DNA from: Rahnella ecdela
GTDB taxonomy: Bacteria; Pseudomonadota; Gammaproteobacteria; Enterobacterales; Enterobacteriaceae
NCBI RefSeq assembly: GCF_019049625.1
Contig: NZ_JAFMOY010000125.1
Span: 1 to 64,000 of the forward strand
Length of the DNA: 64,000 nt
Direction of reading: 5' to 3'
The notes under the pieces are model-generated. The model was not told the DNA's origin, did not search any database, and saw nothing but the letters and a program-made list of their open reading frames with translations. Position numbers and translations under genes: made by a program. Below, one piece after another: positions 51,946-62,848 of the stretch. Numbering within the stretch: position 1 is the stretch's first letter; the number at the start of each line of letters is the position of its first letter.

Positions 51946-52001
51946 TATCTTTTCCTCAACGCCTGCGCAAAGAAAGCAGTACAGATGGACACAATCTACC
52001 G

Positions 52002-52059
52002 CTGAATCTGTCATCAGATCCAGATCTGTCTGGTTGAAATACAAAAAATCTGAATCTGT
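52002..52059. promoter_or_regulatory. Direct repeats in the MocR/DUF1127 divergent promoter
   Basis: CTGAATCTGT occurs at 52002-52011 and again at 52050-52059, 48 bp apart, in the same orientation. CCAGA-N4-TCTGG (52020-52033) lies between them. Direct repeats are the usual operator form for MocR regulators. Confidence 0.55.
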
Positions 52060-52113
52060 AATGTTTTTGCCCGTTGTTAGATCCTGATGTCAGGTCGTCA
52101 ACGGGAGCAGAAT

Positions 52114-52386
52114 ATGAAAAATATCATTGAAGAACGGCAGTTTACCGGATGTGAGACAGTGGTTTGCGCAGAAGTCGCCATGCCTGAACAGGCAGTACAG
52201 ATACCGCAGAAAAAAGCCGGATGGGTAAAACAGTTATTCGCCGTGATGCATGGCTGGAATGAGCGCCGCGTCAGCCGCAAGATTTTGCATTCGCTCAGTG
52301 CTGATCAGCTCAAAGATATCGGGCTGGCGAAATCGGATATCGACAGAGAGTATCCACGCAGCGTATGGCCGAACTGGCCGAAATGA
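52114..52386 (+). CDS. DUF1127 small protein (YjiS-like)
   Basis: The 90-residue protein has a variable N-terminal half and a C-terminal DUF1127 domain (VSRKILHSLSADQLKDIGL and KSDIDREYPRSVWPNWPK), an Arg-rich helical module. Some short DUF1127 proteins act in RNA metabolism or phosphate regulation; the function of this one is not known. I start at the ATG at 52114, with GGGAG six bases upstream. Divergent from the MocR gene. An ERIC element starts two bases after its stop codon. Confidence 0.87.
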   Translation: MKNIIEERQFTGCETVVCAEVAMPEQAVQIPQKKAGWVKQLFAVMHGWNERRVSRKILHSLSADQLKDIGLAKSDIDREYPRSVWPNWPK

Positions 52387-52387
52387 A

Positions 52388-52512
52388 ATACCCGTCATCT
52401 TTCGTGTGTCAGATGCGTTGGCTGCGCTCGTGCGCCCCGGTCACTTACTGATGTAAGCTCCCGGAGACTTTCTCACTCGCCGCCTTCCTGACACCCGAAA
52501 TCTATAGGGTAT
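52388..52512. repeat. ERIC element (enterobacterial repetitive intergenic consensus)
   Basis: About 125 bp, bounded by ATACCC (52388-52393) and GGGTAT (52507-52512). It contains the ERIC core GTCACTTACTGATGTAAGCT and a near-palindromic layout (GTGTCAG near the left, CTGACAC near the right). The match to the ERIC consensus is from memory and is very clear at the core and termini. Confidence 0.88.
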
Positions 52513-52540
52513 TTGCGGCGATAAGGTTACGAAAAATCAT

Positions 52541-52571
52541 AAAAAAAGCCCGATGCTTTCATCGGGCTTTT
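52541..52571. terminator. Bidirectional terminator between the ERIC element and metG
   Basis: AAAAGCCCGAT (52544-52554) and ATCGGGCTTTT (52561-52571) form 11-bp arms with A-rich and T-rich flanks. Confidence 0.88.
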
Positions 52572-52588
52572 CGTCACTCAAAACTGTT

Positions 52589-54619
52589 TTACTTCACCTG
52601 CATACCAGGCTGTGCACCGGAATCCGGGCTGAGCAGGAAGATGTCTTTTCCGCCCGGACCCGCGGCCATCACCATCCCTTCAGAGATGCCGAAGCGCATT
52701 TTACGCGGTGCGAGGTTAGCGACCATGATTGTCAGGCGGCCTTCCAGCACTTTCGGATCAGGATACGCTGAGCGGATGCCGGAGAAAATCTGACGGGTTT
52801 CACCGCCCAGATCCAGTTGCAGGCGCAACAGTTTGTCCGAACCTTCCACGAAATCAGCGCTTTTGATCAGCGCGATACGCATATCCACTTTGGCGAAATC
52901 ATCAAAAGTGATGGTTTCCTGAATCGGGGAGTCAGCCAGCGGACCTGTTGCCGGTGCTTTTGCAGCCGCAATGTCTTCTTTCGAAGCATCAACCATCGCG
53001 GTCACTTTATCCAGTTCGATACGGTTAAACAGCGCTTTGAACGGATTCACCTGATGTGACAATAGTGGTTGGGCAATAGTGTCCCAGTCCAGAGTAGTAT
53101 TCAGGAACGCTTCGGTGCGTTCTGACAGCGAAGGCAGAACCGGCTTGAGATAGGTCATCAGTACGCGGAAAAGGTTAATGCCCATTGAGCAGATGGCCTG
53201 CAGGTCAGCGTCGCGGCCTTCCTGTTTCGCCACAACCCACGGCGCCTGTTCGTCAACATAACGGTTGGCCAGATCGGCAAGCGCCATGATTTCGCGGATC
53301 GCACGGCCTGATTCACGGCTGTCGTACGCCTGAGCGATGCTTTCAGCGGCATCGGTGAAGGTTTTATACAGCGCTTCATCGGCCAGTTTGTCAGCCAGTT
53401 GGCCGTCAAAACGCTTGGCAATGAAACCGGCGTTACGGGAAGCCAGGTTTACCACTTTGTTCACGATGTCGGCGTTAACGCGCTGCACGAAATCTTCAAG
53501 ATTCAGGTCGATATCGTCGATGCGTGAAGACAGTTTCGCGGTGTAGTAGTAACGCAGGCAATCCGCATCCAGATGGTTCAGATAGGTGCTGGCTTTGATG
53601 AACGTGCCGCGCGATTTGGACATTTTCGCGCCATTGACGGTGACATAACCATGCACGAACAGGTTGGTTGGTTTGCGGAAACCGCTGCCTTCCAGCATGG
53701 CCGGCCAGAACAGGCTGTGGAAATAAACGATGTCTTTACCGATGAAGTGATACAGCTCGGTAGTGGAATCTTTTTTCCAGAACTCGTCGAAGTTCAGATC
53801 GCTGCGGCGGTCGCACAGATTTTTGAATGAACCCATGTAACCGATTGGCGCGTCCAGCCAGACGTAGAAATACTTGCCTGGCGCATCAGGAATTTCAAAG
53901 CCGAAATACGGCGCATCGCGGGAGATATCCCACTGTTGCAGACCGTGCTCGAACCATTCCTGCATTTTGTTCGCTACCTGCTCCTGCAGCGCGCCGGAAC
54001 GGGTCCATGCCTGTAACATCGCGCTGAACTCCGGCAGGTCGAAGAAGTAGTGCTCGGAATCACGCAGCACAGGCGTCGCGCCGGAAACCACAGATTTCGG
54101 GTCGATCAGTTCAGTCGGGCTATAGGTTGCGCCACAAACTTCACAGTTATCGCCGTACTGATCGGGTGATTTACATTTCGGGCAGGTGCCTTTGACGAAA
54201 CGGTCAGGCAGGAACATGCCTTTCTCCGGATCGTACAGCTGAGAAATGGTGCGGTTCTTGATGAAGCCGTTTTCTTTCAGACGACCATAAATCAGCTCGG
54301 ACAGCTCACGGTTTTCATCGCTGTGCGTGGAGTGATAGTTGTCGTAGCTGATACCGAAGCCGGCGAAATCTTTCTGATGCTCCTGACTCATTTCGGCAAT
54401 CATCTCTTCCGGCTTGATACCGAGCTGCTGCGCTTTGAGCATGATCGGTGTGCCGTGCGCATCGTCCGCACAGATGAAATGCACTTCATTGCCGCGCATT
54501 CGCTGGTAACGGACCCAGACGTCAGCCTGGATGTGCTCGAGCATGTGACCGAGATGGATGGATCCGTTGGCGTACGGAAGTGCACAGGTTACCAAAATTT
54601 TTTTCGCGACTTGAGCCAT
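52589..54619 (-). CDS. metG: Methionyl-tRNA synthetase
   Basis: This class I synthetase (676 residues) charges initiator and elongator tRNA-Met. HLGH is at residues 22-25 and KMSKS in [11 protein letters not shown]. Four cysteines in the CP domain (CPKC, then CEVC) form the zinc site of the E. coli-type enzyme. The C-terminal 100 residues are the dimerising tRNA-binding domain ([12 protein letters not shown] to the end). It is divergent from apbC, as in E. coli. Confidence 0.98.
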   Translation of the reverse strand: MAQVAKKILVTCALPYANGSIHLGHMLEHIQADVWVRYQRMRGNEVHFICADDAHGTPIMLKAQQLGIKPEEMIAEMSQEHQKDFAGFGISYDNYHSTHSDENRELSELIYGRLKENGFIKNRTISQLYDPEKGMFLPDRFVKGTCPKCKSPDQYGDNCEVCGATYSPTELIDPKSVVSGATPVLRDSEHYFFDLPEFSAMLQAWTRSGALQEQVANKMQEWFEHGLQQWDISRDAPYFGFEIPDAPGKYFYVWLDAPIGYMGSFKNLCDRRSDLNFDEFWKKDSTTELYHFIGKDIVYFHSLFWPAMLEGSGFRKPTNLFVHGYVTVNGAKMSKSRGTFIKASTYLNHLDADCLRYYYTAKLSSRIDDIDLNLEDFVQRVNADIVNKVVNLASRNAGFIAKRFDGQLADKLADEALYKTFTDAAESIAQAYDSRESGRAIREIMALADLANRYVDEQAPWVVAKQEGRDADLQAICSMGINLFRVLMTYLKPVLPSLSERTEAFLNTTLDWDTIAQPLLSHQVNPFKALFNRIELDKVTAMVDASKEDIAAAKAPATGPLADSPIQETITFDDFAKVDMRIALIKSADFVEGSDKLLRLQLDLGGETRQIFSGIRSAYPDPKVLEGRLTIMVANLAPRKMRFGISEGMVMAAGPGGKDIFLLSPDSGAQPGMQVK

Positions 54620-54771
54620 AGTAAGAGCTTGCTTTCTGTAGTTGAAATCAGGGGCATTGATGTTAACCGAAAGCGCCGCCCCGCGTAAACAAACGGGGGG
54701 ATCTCCTTACGTGTGTTCTGTTATGCTTATGAGTAGATAAATAGTCTGATAACCAGTTTCAAGGAGCCGGG

Positions 54772-55884
54772 ATGACATCTCAATCCCCACAGCAGACCAC
54801 ACCCGCAGGGCTGCGCGCACTAGTGACCGGCGTACTGGCCACCTTCCGCCATTCCACATTACAAAAAGATTTGCCTTCCATTAAAGCATTGCACCATTGC
54901 GTGCTGATGGACGACGTTTTACATATTGACCTGACGCTGCCGTTTGCCTGGAACAGCGGTTTCGATGTGCTCAAAGATGAAACCAGCGGAGAATTGCTGC
55001 GGGTCACCGGCGCGTCGGCCATTCAGTGGAACCTGCGTCATGATATCGCCACCATGAAACGTGCCAACGATCAACCGGGTATTAAAGGTGTACGCAATAT
55101 TCTGGCTGTCAGCTCCGGTAAGGGTGGGGTCGGGAAATCGACAACCGCTGTGAATCTGGCGCTGGCGCTGGCTGCTGAGGGCGGAAAAGTCGGTATTTTG
55201 GATGCCGATATTTATGGCCCGTCGGTGCCGAATATGCTGGGGACTGAGGAAGAGCGTCCGACATCGCCGGATGGCGTGCATATGTCGCCGATTATGGCGC
55301 ACGGGCTGGCGACCAACTCCATTGGTTATCTGGTCACCGACGAAAATGCCATGGTGTGGCGCGGGCCGATGGCCAGCAAAGCGCTGATGCAGATGCTTTC
55401 GGACACGCTGTGGCCTGATCTCGATTATCTAGTCATCGACCTGCCGCCGGGCACCGGGGATATTCAGCTGACATTGTCGCAGAATATCCCGGTAACAGGC
55501 GCGGTGGTGGTGACAACGCCGCAGGACATTGCGTTGCTGGATGCCATGAAAGGCATCGTCATGTTTGAAAAAGTGCATGTGCCGGTTCTGGGCATTGTCG
55601 AGAACATGAGCATGCACGTGTGCAGCAACTGCGGACATCACGAGCCCATTTTTGGCACTGGTGGGGCGCAGCGTCTGGCTGAGAAATACCGCTGCGAATT
55701 GCTGGCGCAATTGCCGCTGCATATTTCGCTGCGCGAAGATTTAGATCGCGGTGAACCGACGGTCGTCTCCAATCCGGACAGTGAGTTCACTGTTATTTAC
55801 CGCGAACTGGCGGCAAAAATTGCGTCACAACTGTTCTGGAAGGGTGACGCTATCCCGACAGAAATTGCATTCCGGGCCGTTTAA
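54772..55884 (+). CDS. apbC: Iron-sulfur cluster carrier ApbC (Mrp)
   Basis: This P-loop NTPase (370 residues) holds and transfers Fe-S clusters. An N-terminal MIP18-like domain (residues 1-95) precedes the deviant Walker A SSGKGGVGKSTTAVNLA near residue 115. The cluster-binding CxxC is CSNCGHHEP near residue 283. AAGGAG lies before the ATG. Divergent from metG with a 152-bp shared region. Confidence 0.97.
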   Translation: MTSQSPQQTTPAGLRALVTGVLATFRHSTLQKDLPSIKALHHCVLMDDVLHIDLTLPFAWNSGFDVLKDETSGELLRVTGASAIQWNLRHDIATMKRANDQPGIKGVRNILAVSSGKGGVGKSTTAVNLALALAAEGGKVGILDADIYGPSVPNMLGTEEERPTSPDGVHMSPIMAHGLATNSIGYLVTDENAMVWRGPMASKALMQMLSDTLWPDLDYLVIDLPPGTGDIQLTLSQNIPVTGAVVVTTPQDIALLDAMKGIVMFEKVHVPVLGIVENMSMHVCSNCGHHEPIFGTGGAQRLAEKYRCELLAQLPLHISLREDLDRGEPTVVSNPDSEFTVIYRELAAKIASQLFWKGDAIPTEIAFRAV

Positions 55885-55907
55885 TCTCCCAACTCCGCGA
55901 TTTATTG

Positions 55908-55948
55908 CCTGATGTCAGCGATTACACCGCCTTAACGCTGGCATCAGG
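55908..55948. other. Hairpin between apbC and udk
   Basis: CCTGATGTCAGCG (55908-55920) and CGCTGGCATCAGG (55936-55948) form 13 bp with one G-U pair around a 15-nt loop. No U-tract follows, so I call it only a stable structure. Confidence 0.5.
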
Positions 55949-56030
55949 TAGTGTCTTGTACTTATAATTGGCGCGTTAAAAGCACATGTCTGTGCTTGCC
56001 TTCCAACTTCCAAATCAGGTCTTTAATTTT

Positions 56031-56672
56031 ATGTCTGACAAATTCCATCAGTGTGTCATCGTGGGTATCGCTGGCGCATCTGCTTCGGGAAAAAGCCTCA
56101 TCGCCAGTACGTTATACCGTGAACTTCGTGATCAGGTCGGTGATGAGCACATCGGGGTAATCCCGGAAGATTGCTACTATAAAGACCAAAGCCACATGAC
56201 CATGGAAGAGCGGGTCAAAACCAACTACGACCATCCAAGTGCGATGGACCATAATTTACTGTTCCAGCATTTGCAGGCAATGAAGTCTGGCCAGGCGATT
56301 GAATTGCCGAGCTACAGCTTCATTGAACATACCCGTCTGGCTGAAACGGTGACGCTTAAACCGAAGAAAGTGATCATTCTGGAAGGGATCCTGCTTCTGA
56401 CCGACGTGCGTTTGCGTCAGGAAATGAATTTCTCCATTTTCGTTGATACACCGCTGGATATTTGCCTGATGCGTCGTATGAAACGTGACGTCAATGAACG
56501 TGGTCGTTCAATGGATTCCGTCATGGCGCAATATCAGAAGACAGTCCGTCCGATGTTCCTGCAATTTATCGAACCCTCAAAACAATACGCAGACATCATT
56601 GTGCCGCGTGGCGGCAAAAACCGGATTGCGATTGATATTCTGAAGGCGAAAATCAGCCAGTTCTTCAATTAA
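56031..56672 (+). CDS. udk: Uridine/cytidine kinase
   Basis: Udk phosphorylates uridine and cytidine in pyrimidine salvage. The 213-residue protein has the P-loop [11 protein letters not shown] near residue 13, then DCYYKDQSH and [13 protein letters not shown]. The ATG at 56031 matches the usual start ([17 protein letters not shown]). The ribosome-binding site is weak. An in-frame ATG at 55986 would add 15 residues and cannot be excluded. Followed by dcd. Confidence 0.96.
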   Translation: MSDKFHQCVIVGIAGASASGKSLIASTLYRELRDQVGDEHIGVIPEDCYYKDQSHMTMEERVKTNYDHPSAMDHNLLFQHLQAMKSGQAIELPSYSFIEHTRLAETVTLKPKKVIILEGILLLTDVRLRQEMNFSIFVDTPLDICLMRRMKRDVNERGRSMDSVMAQYQKTVRPMFLQFIEPSKQYADIIVPRGGKNRIAIDILKAKISQFFN

Positions 56673-56709
56673 TCGCGGAACAATCCGTAAAAACCATACC
56701 GGAGATACG

Positions 56710-57291
56710 ATGAGACTTTGCGACCGAGATATAGAAGCCTGGCTCGACAGTGGCAAACTGGGCATTTCACCCCGTCCGCCGGTTGAACGGATTAACGGTG
56801 CGACGGTAGATGTGCGTCTGGGTAACGGTTTTCGCGTTTTCCTCGGCCATAACGCCGGTTATATCGACCTGAGTGGCCCGAAGGATGAAGTCAGCGCCGC
56901 GCTGGATAAAGTGATGAGTGATGAGATTGTTTTGCCGGAAGGCGAAGCATTCTTCCTGCATCCTGGCGAACTGGCGCTGGCAGTGACGTTTGAGTCTGTG
57001 ACCATTCCTGATGATTTAGTCGGCTGGCTGGACGGGCGTTCTTCACTGGCGCGTCTCGGGCTGATGGTGCATGTCACCGCACATCGTATTGATCCGGGCT
57101 GGAAAGGGCGGATTGTTCTCGAGTTCTATAATTCAGGTAAGCTCCCGCTGGCACTTCGTCCCGGAATGCTGATTGGTGCGCTGAGCTTTGAGCCATTATC
57201 CGGTTCTGCTGCGCGTCCCTATAATAGCCGTCAGGATGCGAAATACCGCGACCAGCAAAGCGCAATTGCCAGTCGTATTGATGAAGACTGA
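56710..57291 (+). CDS. dcd: dCTP deaminase
   Basis: Dcd deaminates dCTP to dUTP, supplying dUMP for thymidylate synthesis. The 193-residue trimeric enzyme has the catalytic segment [20 protein letters not shown] and [12 protein letters not shown], whose Glu is the general base. The C-terminal tail ends [20 protein letters not shown] precedes the ATG. The udk-dcd-asmA order is as in E. coli. Confidence 0.97.
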   Translation: MRLCDRDIEAWLDSGKLGISPRPPVERINGATVDVRLGNGFRVFLGHNAGYIDLSGPKDEVSAALDKVMSDEIVLPEGEAFFLHPGELALAVTFESVTIPDDLVGWLDGRSSLARLGLMVHVTAHRIDPGWKGRIVLEFYNSGKLPLALRPGMLIGALSFEPLSGSAARPYNSRQDAKYRDQQSAIASRIDED

Positions 57292-57334
57292 TTCTGTTTT
57301 TTATCCGCATTACGGATAAAAACGTGAGGAAGGC

Positions 57335-59188
57335 ATGAGAAGACTACTGACAACACTGGTGATTTTACTGGTGGTTATCATTGCCGGCATGACTTCGCTG
57401 GTGTTTCTGATCAACCCGAATGATTTCCGCCAGTACATGGTGGAACGGGTTGAGGTGAAAAGCGGATATCAGCTGGCCATCAACGGCTCATTGCGCTGGC
57501 ATGTCTGGCCACAGCTGAGCATCATTGCCGGTCAGACGTCGCTCACCGCGCCGGGTGCTAAAGAGCCGGTTGTCAGTGCAGAAAACATGCGGCTGGACGT
57601 TAAACTCTGGCCTCTTATTTCTCATCAGCTGGCGGTGAAACAGGTCCTGCTGAAAAACGCAGTGATACGCCTGACACCTGAAACTGAAGAGAATCAGCCG
57701 GATGCGCCGGTGGCGCCTGCAACGCCAACGCCTGTCGCGCCCGGAGCCTCTGAACTTGAGGCGGGCTGGAAATTCGATATCGATAAAGTCAGTATTGCGG
57801 ACAGTCTGCTTATCTGGCAGCGCGGCGATGATGACCAGATAAACGTACGTGATATCAATATGGAAATTGATAAAAACGACAACCGTCAGGCCACCATTCA
57901 GCTTTCGAGCCGTATAAATCGCAATCAGCGCGACCTGGCGTTTACGATGAATGCGCAAGTGGATATGCAGCACTATCCGCAGGCGGTGTCGGCCAATGTC
58001 AGTAAATTTACTTATCAGCTGAGTGGCGCTGACATTCCGGTCAAAGGCGTTCAGGGCAATGGCTCGATGCAGGCCAGCTATCAGCGTGATAATGATTCAC
58101 TTGCGCTCACACAGCTGGCGCTGACCGCAAATGATAATCAGATTTCAGGTACCGCATCTGCCACGATGGGCGGCGATATCGGTAATTATCAGCTCAATTT
58201 AAACGCGGATAAACTGGATCTGGATGCACTTTCCGGCTGGCAGCCCAAAACATACGAACAGGCGGCTCAGAGTACTCAGTCAATCACTTCCGCACCGGTC
58301 ATTGCCCGTGATGTTGATGAACAGCCGAATGGCCTGAGTAGTTTGCAGACGTTCAATGCGCATCTGGCACTGAAAGTGGCTGATTTAACCTATCGCGGGA
58401 TGAAGATCAAAAATCTGGCACTGAATGCCGATAACCGGCAGGGCAAAGTTGTATTGCCGACCTTCAGCGGCAATCTCGGGGCGGGAAGCTTTTCCCTGCC
58501 TGGCGATATGGATGTGACGGGTAAAAACATTCTGGTTCACATGACGCCGGATGTGAATAACATTGAACTTGCTGATCTGCTGACCGCGTATGGATTGCCG
58601 AAAGCGCTGACGGGCAGCTTCTCTATGAAAGGTGACGTGAGCGGTAAAGGGCTCTCAGCAGAAGATTTTGCGCGTAACTGGCAGGGAGATGCTGAACTGG
58701 CTATGACTAACGCGCATCTGAATGGCCTTAATATTCAGCAACTGATCCAGCAGGCGGTAAGCCGCAATACCAGCAGCGTTCAGGGGCTGGATAAATATGA
58801 GCATTACAGCCAGATTGATACACTGAAAGCACAGGGGCAGCTGAAAAATGGCACCCTGAAACTTAATGATCTGGAAGGCCAGTCGCCAATGGTTTACGCC
58901 AAAGGTGATGGCTCTGTTGATCTCGCCGGCGAAAAGGTTGACATGAATTTGTTGATCCGCGTGACAGGTGGCTGGAAAGGCGACAGCAATCTCATCAATA
59001 CGCTGAAAACCACCGATATCCCGCTGCGCGTCTACGGGCCGTGGGCGCAACTGGGTTACCAGTTACAAGTTGATCAGATCCTGAGGCGTACCATTGAGCA
59101 AAGCGCCAGAAGCGCCATTCAGAACTGGGTGGATAAGCGCAAAGACAGCAAAGAAAAAGAAGATGTTCAGAAGTTACTGAATAAATAA
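57335..59188 (+). CDS. asmA: AsmA inner-membrane assembly protein
   Basis: AsmA (617 residues) is anchored in the inner membrane by residues 4-26 (LLTTLVILLVVIIAGMTSLV) and extends into the periplasm. AsmA-like proteins are now seen as bridge-type lipid transporters to the outer membrane; E. coli asmA mutants were found as suppressors of OmpF assembly defects. The N-terminal domain includes DFRQYMVERVEVKSGYQLA. A proline/alanine-rich linker follows near residues 125-140. A basic helical C-terminus ends KEKEDVQKLLNK. Confidence 0.96.
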   Translation: MRRLLTTLVILLVVIIAGMTSLVFLINPNDFRQYMVERVEVKSGYQLAINGSLRWHVWPQLSIIAGQTSLTAPGAKEPVVSAENMRLDVKLWPLISHQLAVKQVLLKNAVIRLTPETEENQPDAPVAPATPTPVAPGASELEAGWKFDIDKVSIADSLLIWQRGDDDQINVRDINMEIDKNDNRQATIQLSSRINRNQRDLAFTMNAQVDMQHYPQAVSANVSKFTYQLSGADIPVKGVQGNGSMQASYQRDNDSLALTQLALTANDNQISGTASATMGGDIGNYQLNLNADKLDLDALSGWQPKTYEQAAQSTQSITSAPVIARDVDEQPNGLSSLQTFNAHLALKVADLTYRGMKIKNLALNADNRQGKVVLPTFSGNLGAGSFSLPGDMDVTGKNILVHMTPDVNNIELADLLTAYGLPKALTGSFSMKGDVSGKGLSAEDFARNWQGDAELAMTNAHLNGLNIQQLIQQAVSRNTSSVQGLDKYEHYSQIDTLKAQGQLKNGTLKLNDLEGQSPMVYAKGDGSVDLAGEKVDMNLLIRVTGGWKGDSNLINTLKTTDIPLRVYGPWAQLGYQLQVDQILRRTIEQSARSAIQNWVDKRKDSKEKEDVQKLLNK

Positions 59189-59206
59189 TCTCTGAATATC
59201 TGAATG

Positions 59207-59237
59207 AAAACGGGGCGCCTCATCAGCGCCCCGTTTT
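59207..59237. terminator. Bidirectional terminator between asmA and yegH
   Basis: AAAACGGGGCGC and GCGCCCCGTTTT form perfect 12-bp arms around CTCATCA. Confidence 0.92.
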
Positions 59238-59265
59238 ACGTTTTCCTGTCTACCTGAACATCAGT

Positions 59266-60855
59266 TTACACTTCGTAATCGTCATCCATTTCAGTTTTAA
59301 GCGGCGTGATCTTCACTTTCAGAATACGGTGACTGCTGACCTCGAGTGGCTCAAACAGATAGTCATCAATGTGGATTTGCGCACCCACCTGCGGGATGCT
59401 CTGAGTATGCTCCATCAGTAACCCCGCCAGCGTGTGATATTCCCGTTTCTCATCAACCGGCAGAGAGATATACATCACCAGATCTTCCAGCGGCATATAA
59501 CCGTTGGCAATCCAGGTGCCGTCTTCCTGTTGCGAGATATCGTGGCGTGCATCCGGCGTTTCATCCGATTCAGGCAAATTACCGGCAATCGTTTCCATCA
59601 CGTCAGTCAGGGTCACGATACCCTCAACCGAACCGAATTCATCGACGACAAAGGCAAAGTGAGTTTTAGCCAGACGGAACTGCTCAAGTGCCATCAGCAG
59701 GGAAAGTTGTTCCGGGAAAATCAGCGGCTGGCGGATCAGCGCCTTAAGATCTAACTCATTTTGCAAAAGCTGCTGTTTAAGCAGGTCGACAACATGCACC
59801 ACGCCTAACGGCTCATCGGTAGAGCTGTCTTCTGTCACCAAAATTCGCGTGTGCTGATTTTCAGCTATCTGCTGTTTCAGCAATTCAATCGGATCATTGA
59901 GTTCAAGATTATCGACGTCGTGGCGGGAAGTCATCACGCTGCTGACGGTACGCTGACCGAGCCCCAGCACGCGCTCAATCATATGGCGTTCCTGCTGGTT
60001 GAAGATGGCATCCTCTTCGCCCGCACTGTCTGCAATCATATTCGAGGAATGTGCATCCAGCTCGGCTTCTTCATGTTTACCACGAAGAACGCGTAAAACA
60101 GTCTCGGCGGTGCGCTCACGCAGGGACCGGCGGGAGGACAAAAAACGTTTACGGTTGAAGTGCGCCAGTTGGTTCAGGCCTTCGATAATGACCGAGAATC
60201 CGATAGCGGCGTACAGATATCCTTTCGGAATGGCATAGCCAAAGCCTTCAGCCACCAGACTGAAACCAATCATCAGCAGGAAACTAAGACACAAGATAAC
60301 GATTGTCGGGTGCGCGTTGACGAAACGGGTCAGCGGCTTACTGGCCAGCAACATCAGCCCGATAGCAATACACACCGCGGCCATCATGACAGCGAGGTGA
60401 TCAACCATACCCACGGCGGTAATTACCGAATCGAGGGAGAACACCGCGTCCAATACCACAATCTGCGCCACAACAGGCCAGAATCTGGCGCCGCGTTGCT
60501 GTTGGCTTTGCTCTTCATCCTTACCCTCAAGACGTTCATTCAATTCCATCGTTGCCTTGAACAGCAGGAATATTCCTCCGACCAGCATGATCATGTCACG
60601 TGCGCTGAACGGGTGGCCCAGCACAGTAATGAGAGGATGGGTAAGCGTCGACAACCATGAAATTGAAGCCAGAAGCAGCAAACGCATGACGAGCGCCAGC
60701 ATCAGTCCGGTGACGCGGGCTTTATCACGTTGGCTGCGCGGAAGTTTCTCCGCCAGAATGGCGATAAAGATAAGATTGTCTATCCCCAGAACAATTTCGA
60801 GAATTACCAGGGTAGCCAGCCCGGCCCAAATCGACGGATCGGCGATCCATTCCAT
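59266..60855 (-). CDS. yegH: TerC/CBS/CorC-domain membrane protein YegH
   Basis: This 529-residue protein has a TerC-type membrane domain (residues 1-235, seven helices, with [20 protein letters not shown]), two CBS domains (about 300-420, SVMTSRHDV and LALEQFRL regions) and a C-terminal CorC/HlyC transporter-associated domain (about 435-515). TerC relatives are linked to metal (Mn) export; YegH itself has no proven role. Position next to asmA matches E. coli. Confidence 0.95.
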   Translation of the reverse strand: MEWIADPSIWAGLATLVILEIVLGIDNLIFIAILAEKLPRSQRDKARVTGLMLALVMRLLLLASISWLSTLTHPLITVLGHPFSARDMIMLVGGIFLLFKATMELNERLEGKDEEQSQQQRGARFWPVVAQIVVLDAVFSLDSVITAVGMVDHLAVMMAAVCIAIGLMLLASKPLTRFVNAHPTIVILCLSFLLMIGFSLVAEGFGYAIPKGYLYAAIGFSVIIEGLNQLAHFNRKRFLSSRRSLRERTAETVLRVLRGKHEEAELDAHSSNMIADSAGEEDAIFNQQERHMIERVLGLGQRTVSSVMTSRHDVDNLELNDPIELLKQQIAENQHTRILVTEDSSTDEPLGVVHVVDLLKQQLLQNELDLKALIRQPLIFPEQLSLLMALEQFRLAKTHFAFVVDEFGSVEGIVTLTDVMETIAGNLPESDETPDARHDISQQEDGTWIANGYMPLEDLVMYISLPVDEKREYHTLAGLLMEHTQSIPQVGAQIHIDDYLFEPLEVSSHRILKVKITPLKTEMDDDYEV

Positions 60856-61316
60856 ATAGCGTTTTCACCTTTAGTTACGCGGCGTTTGCCGCACGTTGAA
60901 TAATGGGCGTCAGGAGATGAAATTTCAAATCTAAAACAGTGGGCTAGGCAAAACCGCATGCAGGGGGAAGGGCGGATCCGGGGCAATGAGAGCCCGACAG
61001 CGCCGGGTGTTTTCGAAAGCAGCAATTTATGATTATAAAATCGCCGAATAGGTTTAACATTCCTAAAATTAGGTCTTTACCTTACCGTTTCGTGCGGCTT
61101 ACTGGTATCGTAATCAAATACAGAGAATCGTGCTGAAGTCCTAAAGTCCGCAGTAGGGTCTCCCTAAAGTAAATGACAGGGACTATACTCAGGGAAGAAA
61201 TAGCGTAGCGGGAAATAATTTGTATTTACAATTTCAGTCCGGTGAATTCCCTGACATGTTTGAATTCTAACTGACTGGATTTACACACCAATAGGTTTCA
61301 AGGAGTATCCTTTACA
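60856..61316. other. Intergenic region between yegH and the pyrophosphorylase gene
   Basis: 461 bp between divergent genes, increasingly AT-rich toward the right. It holds a palindrome CCTAA-AA-TTAGG at 61062-61073, which resembles but does not match the RcsAB box. The downstream gene has AAGGAG twelve bases before its ATG. I see no further gene. Confidence 0.5.
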
Positions 61317-62204
61317 ATGTTAAAAGCTGTTATCCCTGTTGCCGGTCTGGGCACACGTATGTTGCCAGCGACGAAAGCCATTCCAAAAGAAATGCTTCCT
61401 ATCGTCGATAAGCCTTTGATCCAGTACATCGTTAATGAGTGTGCTGCAGCGGGCATCAAAGAAATCATTCTGGTCACGCATTCTTCTAAAAATGCGATCG
61501 AAAACCACTTCGATACTTCATTCGAACTGGAAAGCATGCTGGAATCCCGCGTTAAGCGCCAGTTGCTGGAAGAAGTGCAGTCGATCTGTCCGAAAGGCGT
61601 GACGATCATGAACGTGCGTCAGGGCCAGTCAAAAGGTCTGGGTCATGCAGTTCTGTGCGCAAAACCTCTGATCGGCAACTCGCCTTTCGCGGTTATTCTG
61701 CCTGACGTTCTGATGGATGATTCCACAAGCGATCTGCGTAAAGATAACCTTGCAGCGATGCTTCGCCGTTTCCAGGAAACGGGCAACAGCCAGGTTATGG
61801 TTGAAGAAGTGCCGGAAAAAGACGTTTCTAAATACGGTATCGTTAACTGCAACGGTGTGGAAGTTGAGCCGGGCGAAAGCGCGCCAATGACAGCGATCGT
61901 TGAAAAACCAGATCTGAAAGATGCACCTTCCAATCTCGCGGTTGTCGGTCGTTATGTACTTTCAGAAGCTATCTGGCCGCTGTTGGCAGTTACGCCATAC
62001 GGTGCGGGTAACGAAATCCAGCTGACCGATGCCATCGCTATGCTGATGAAAAAGCAAACTGTAGAAGCTTTCTCCATGACCGGCCGTTCACATGACTGTG
62101 GTGACAAACTCGGTTACATGAAAGCCTTCGTAGAATACGGTATTCGCCATAACTCACAGGGTGAGGCGTTTAAGGCATGGCTGAAAGAGTTTGCTGAAGA
62201 GTAA
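61317..62204 (+). CDS. galU: UTP-glucose-1-phosphate uridylyltransferase, GalU-like at the galF position
   Basis: This 295-residue nucleotidyltransferase makes UDP-glucose for surface polysaccharides. The nucleotide loop is intact ([19 protein letters not shown]), with [11 protein letters not shown] and VVEKPD-type (here IVEKPDLKD) sugar-site residues. E. coli GalF has GLGMHML in this loop and is inactive alone, so by sequence this protein is GalU-like, although its position before a polysaccharide cluster is that of galF. A second galU may exist elsewhere in the genome, which I cannot see. Confidence 0.88.
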   Translation: MLKAVIPVAGLGTRMLPATKAIPKEMLPIVDKPLIQYIVNECAAAGIKEIILVTHSSKNAIENHFDTSFELESMLESRVKRQLLEEVQSICPKGVTIMNVRQGQSKGLGHAVLCAKPLIGNSPFAVILPDVLMDDSTSDLRKDNLAAMLRRFQETGNSQVMVEEVPEKDVSKYGIVNCNGVEVEPGESAPMTAIVEKPDLKDAPSNLAVVGRYVLSEAIWPLLAVTPYGAGNEIQLTDAIAMLMKKQTVEAFSMTGRSHDCGDKLGYMKAFVEYGIRHNSQGEAFKAWLKEFAEE

Positions 62205-62220
62205 TTCTTGAATCAGCTCT

Positions 62221-62248
62221 AAAAAAGCACCTGCTATGGTGCTTTTTT
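62221..62248 (+). terminator. Terminator after the pyrophosphorylase gene
   Basis: AAAAAAGCACC and GGTGCTTTTTT pair as 11-bp arms around TGCTAT. Confidence 0.92.
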
Positions 62249-62848
62249 ATTTAATAAAAATAGATGGTTACATATTTATCAGCCCTGTAAATATTCATCC
62301 ATTCTGGTCGGATTGACAAATAAAGCCTTTAACGCCATGTCTTAGGACATTCAACCGAGATCTCTAAGCTGTAACCTGGACATGCAAAGTAATAATGATT
62401 ATTGCACTTTATCGAATTGTTAAAGTCTGGTTGATATCTAATCATTCAAGGGCATGGATCAGAATTTCACCTATAAAAGTTTAGGATTAATGCTGCGTTG
62501 TCATACACATTGCGCTAGGCTATATAACTCAAGATTGCTCGTCGTTTTACATATTAATATTGATTGTTTTAAGAGGGTTAGCCTTAATCAATTTTCAGCT
62601 TATTAAAGCGTCGTTGAGTTAGGGTTCAAGGCAAAATTTAACCGTGGTGGCTGAGCAATTTACAAGCTGGCGTGGTTGCTTTTTGGTCTAACCATCAGCA
62701 TCAGGCGCATTTTCGAAGTTTTTCGGATAATGCAATCTTGTCGGGCACCCGGAATAGGGTAAAAATTCTTTCAGTAAAGACGGCAAGAAGAACGAAATCC
62801 TTTAGAAGGGCATGCAGTAAGCAAGCCTTCTTGAGTCAGTGATGAGAT
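62249..62848. other. AT-rich upstream region of the polysaccharide cluster
   Basis: 600 bp without a credible gene, distinctly lower in GC than the preceding genes. It must contain the promoter of the polysaccharide cluster, since the JUMPstart element lies just downstream. I cannot pick one promoter with confidence. Confidence 0.5.

Noticed and set aside
61062-61073. Possible RcsAB box before the pyrophosphorylase gene
   Set aside because: CCTAA-AA-TTAGG is palindromic, but the spacing and bases do not fit the RcsAB consensus.
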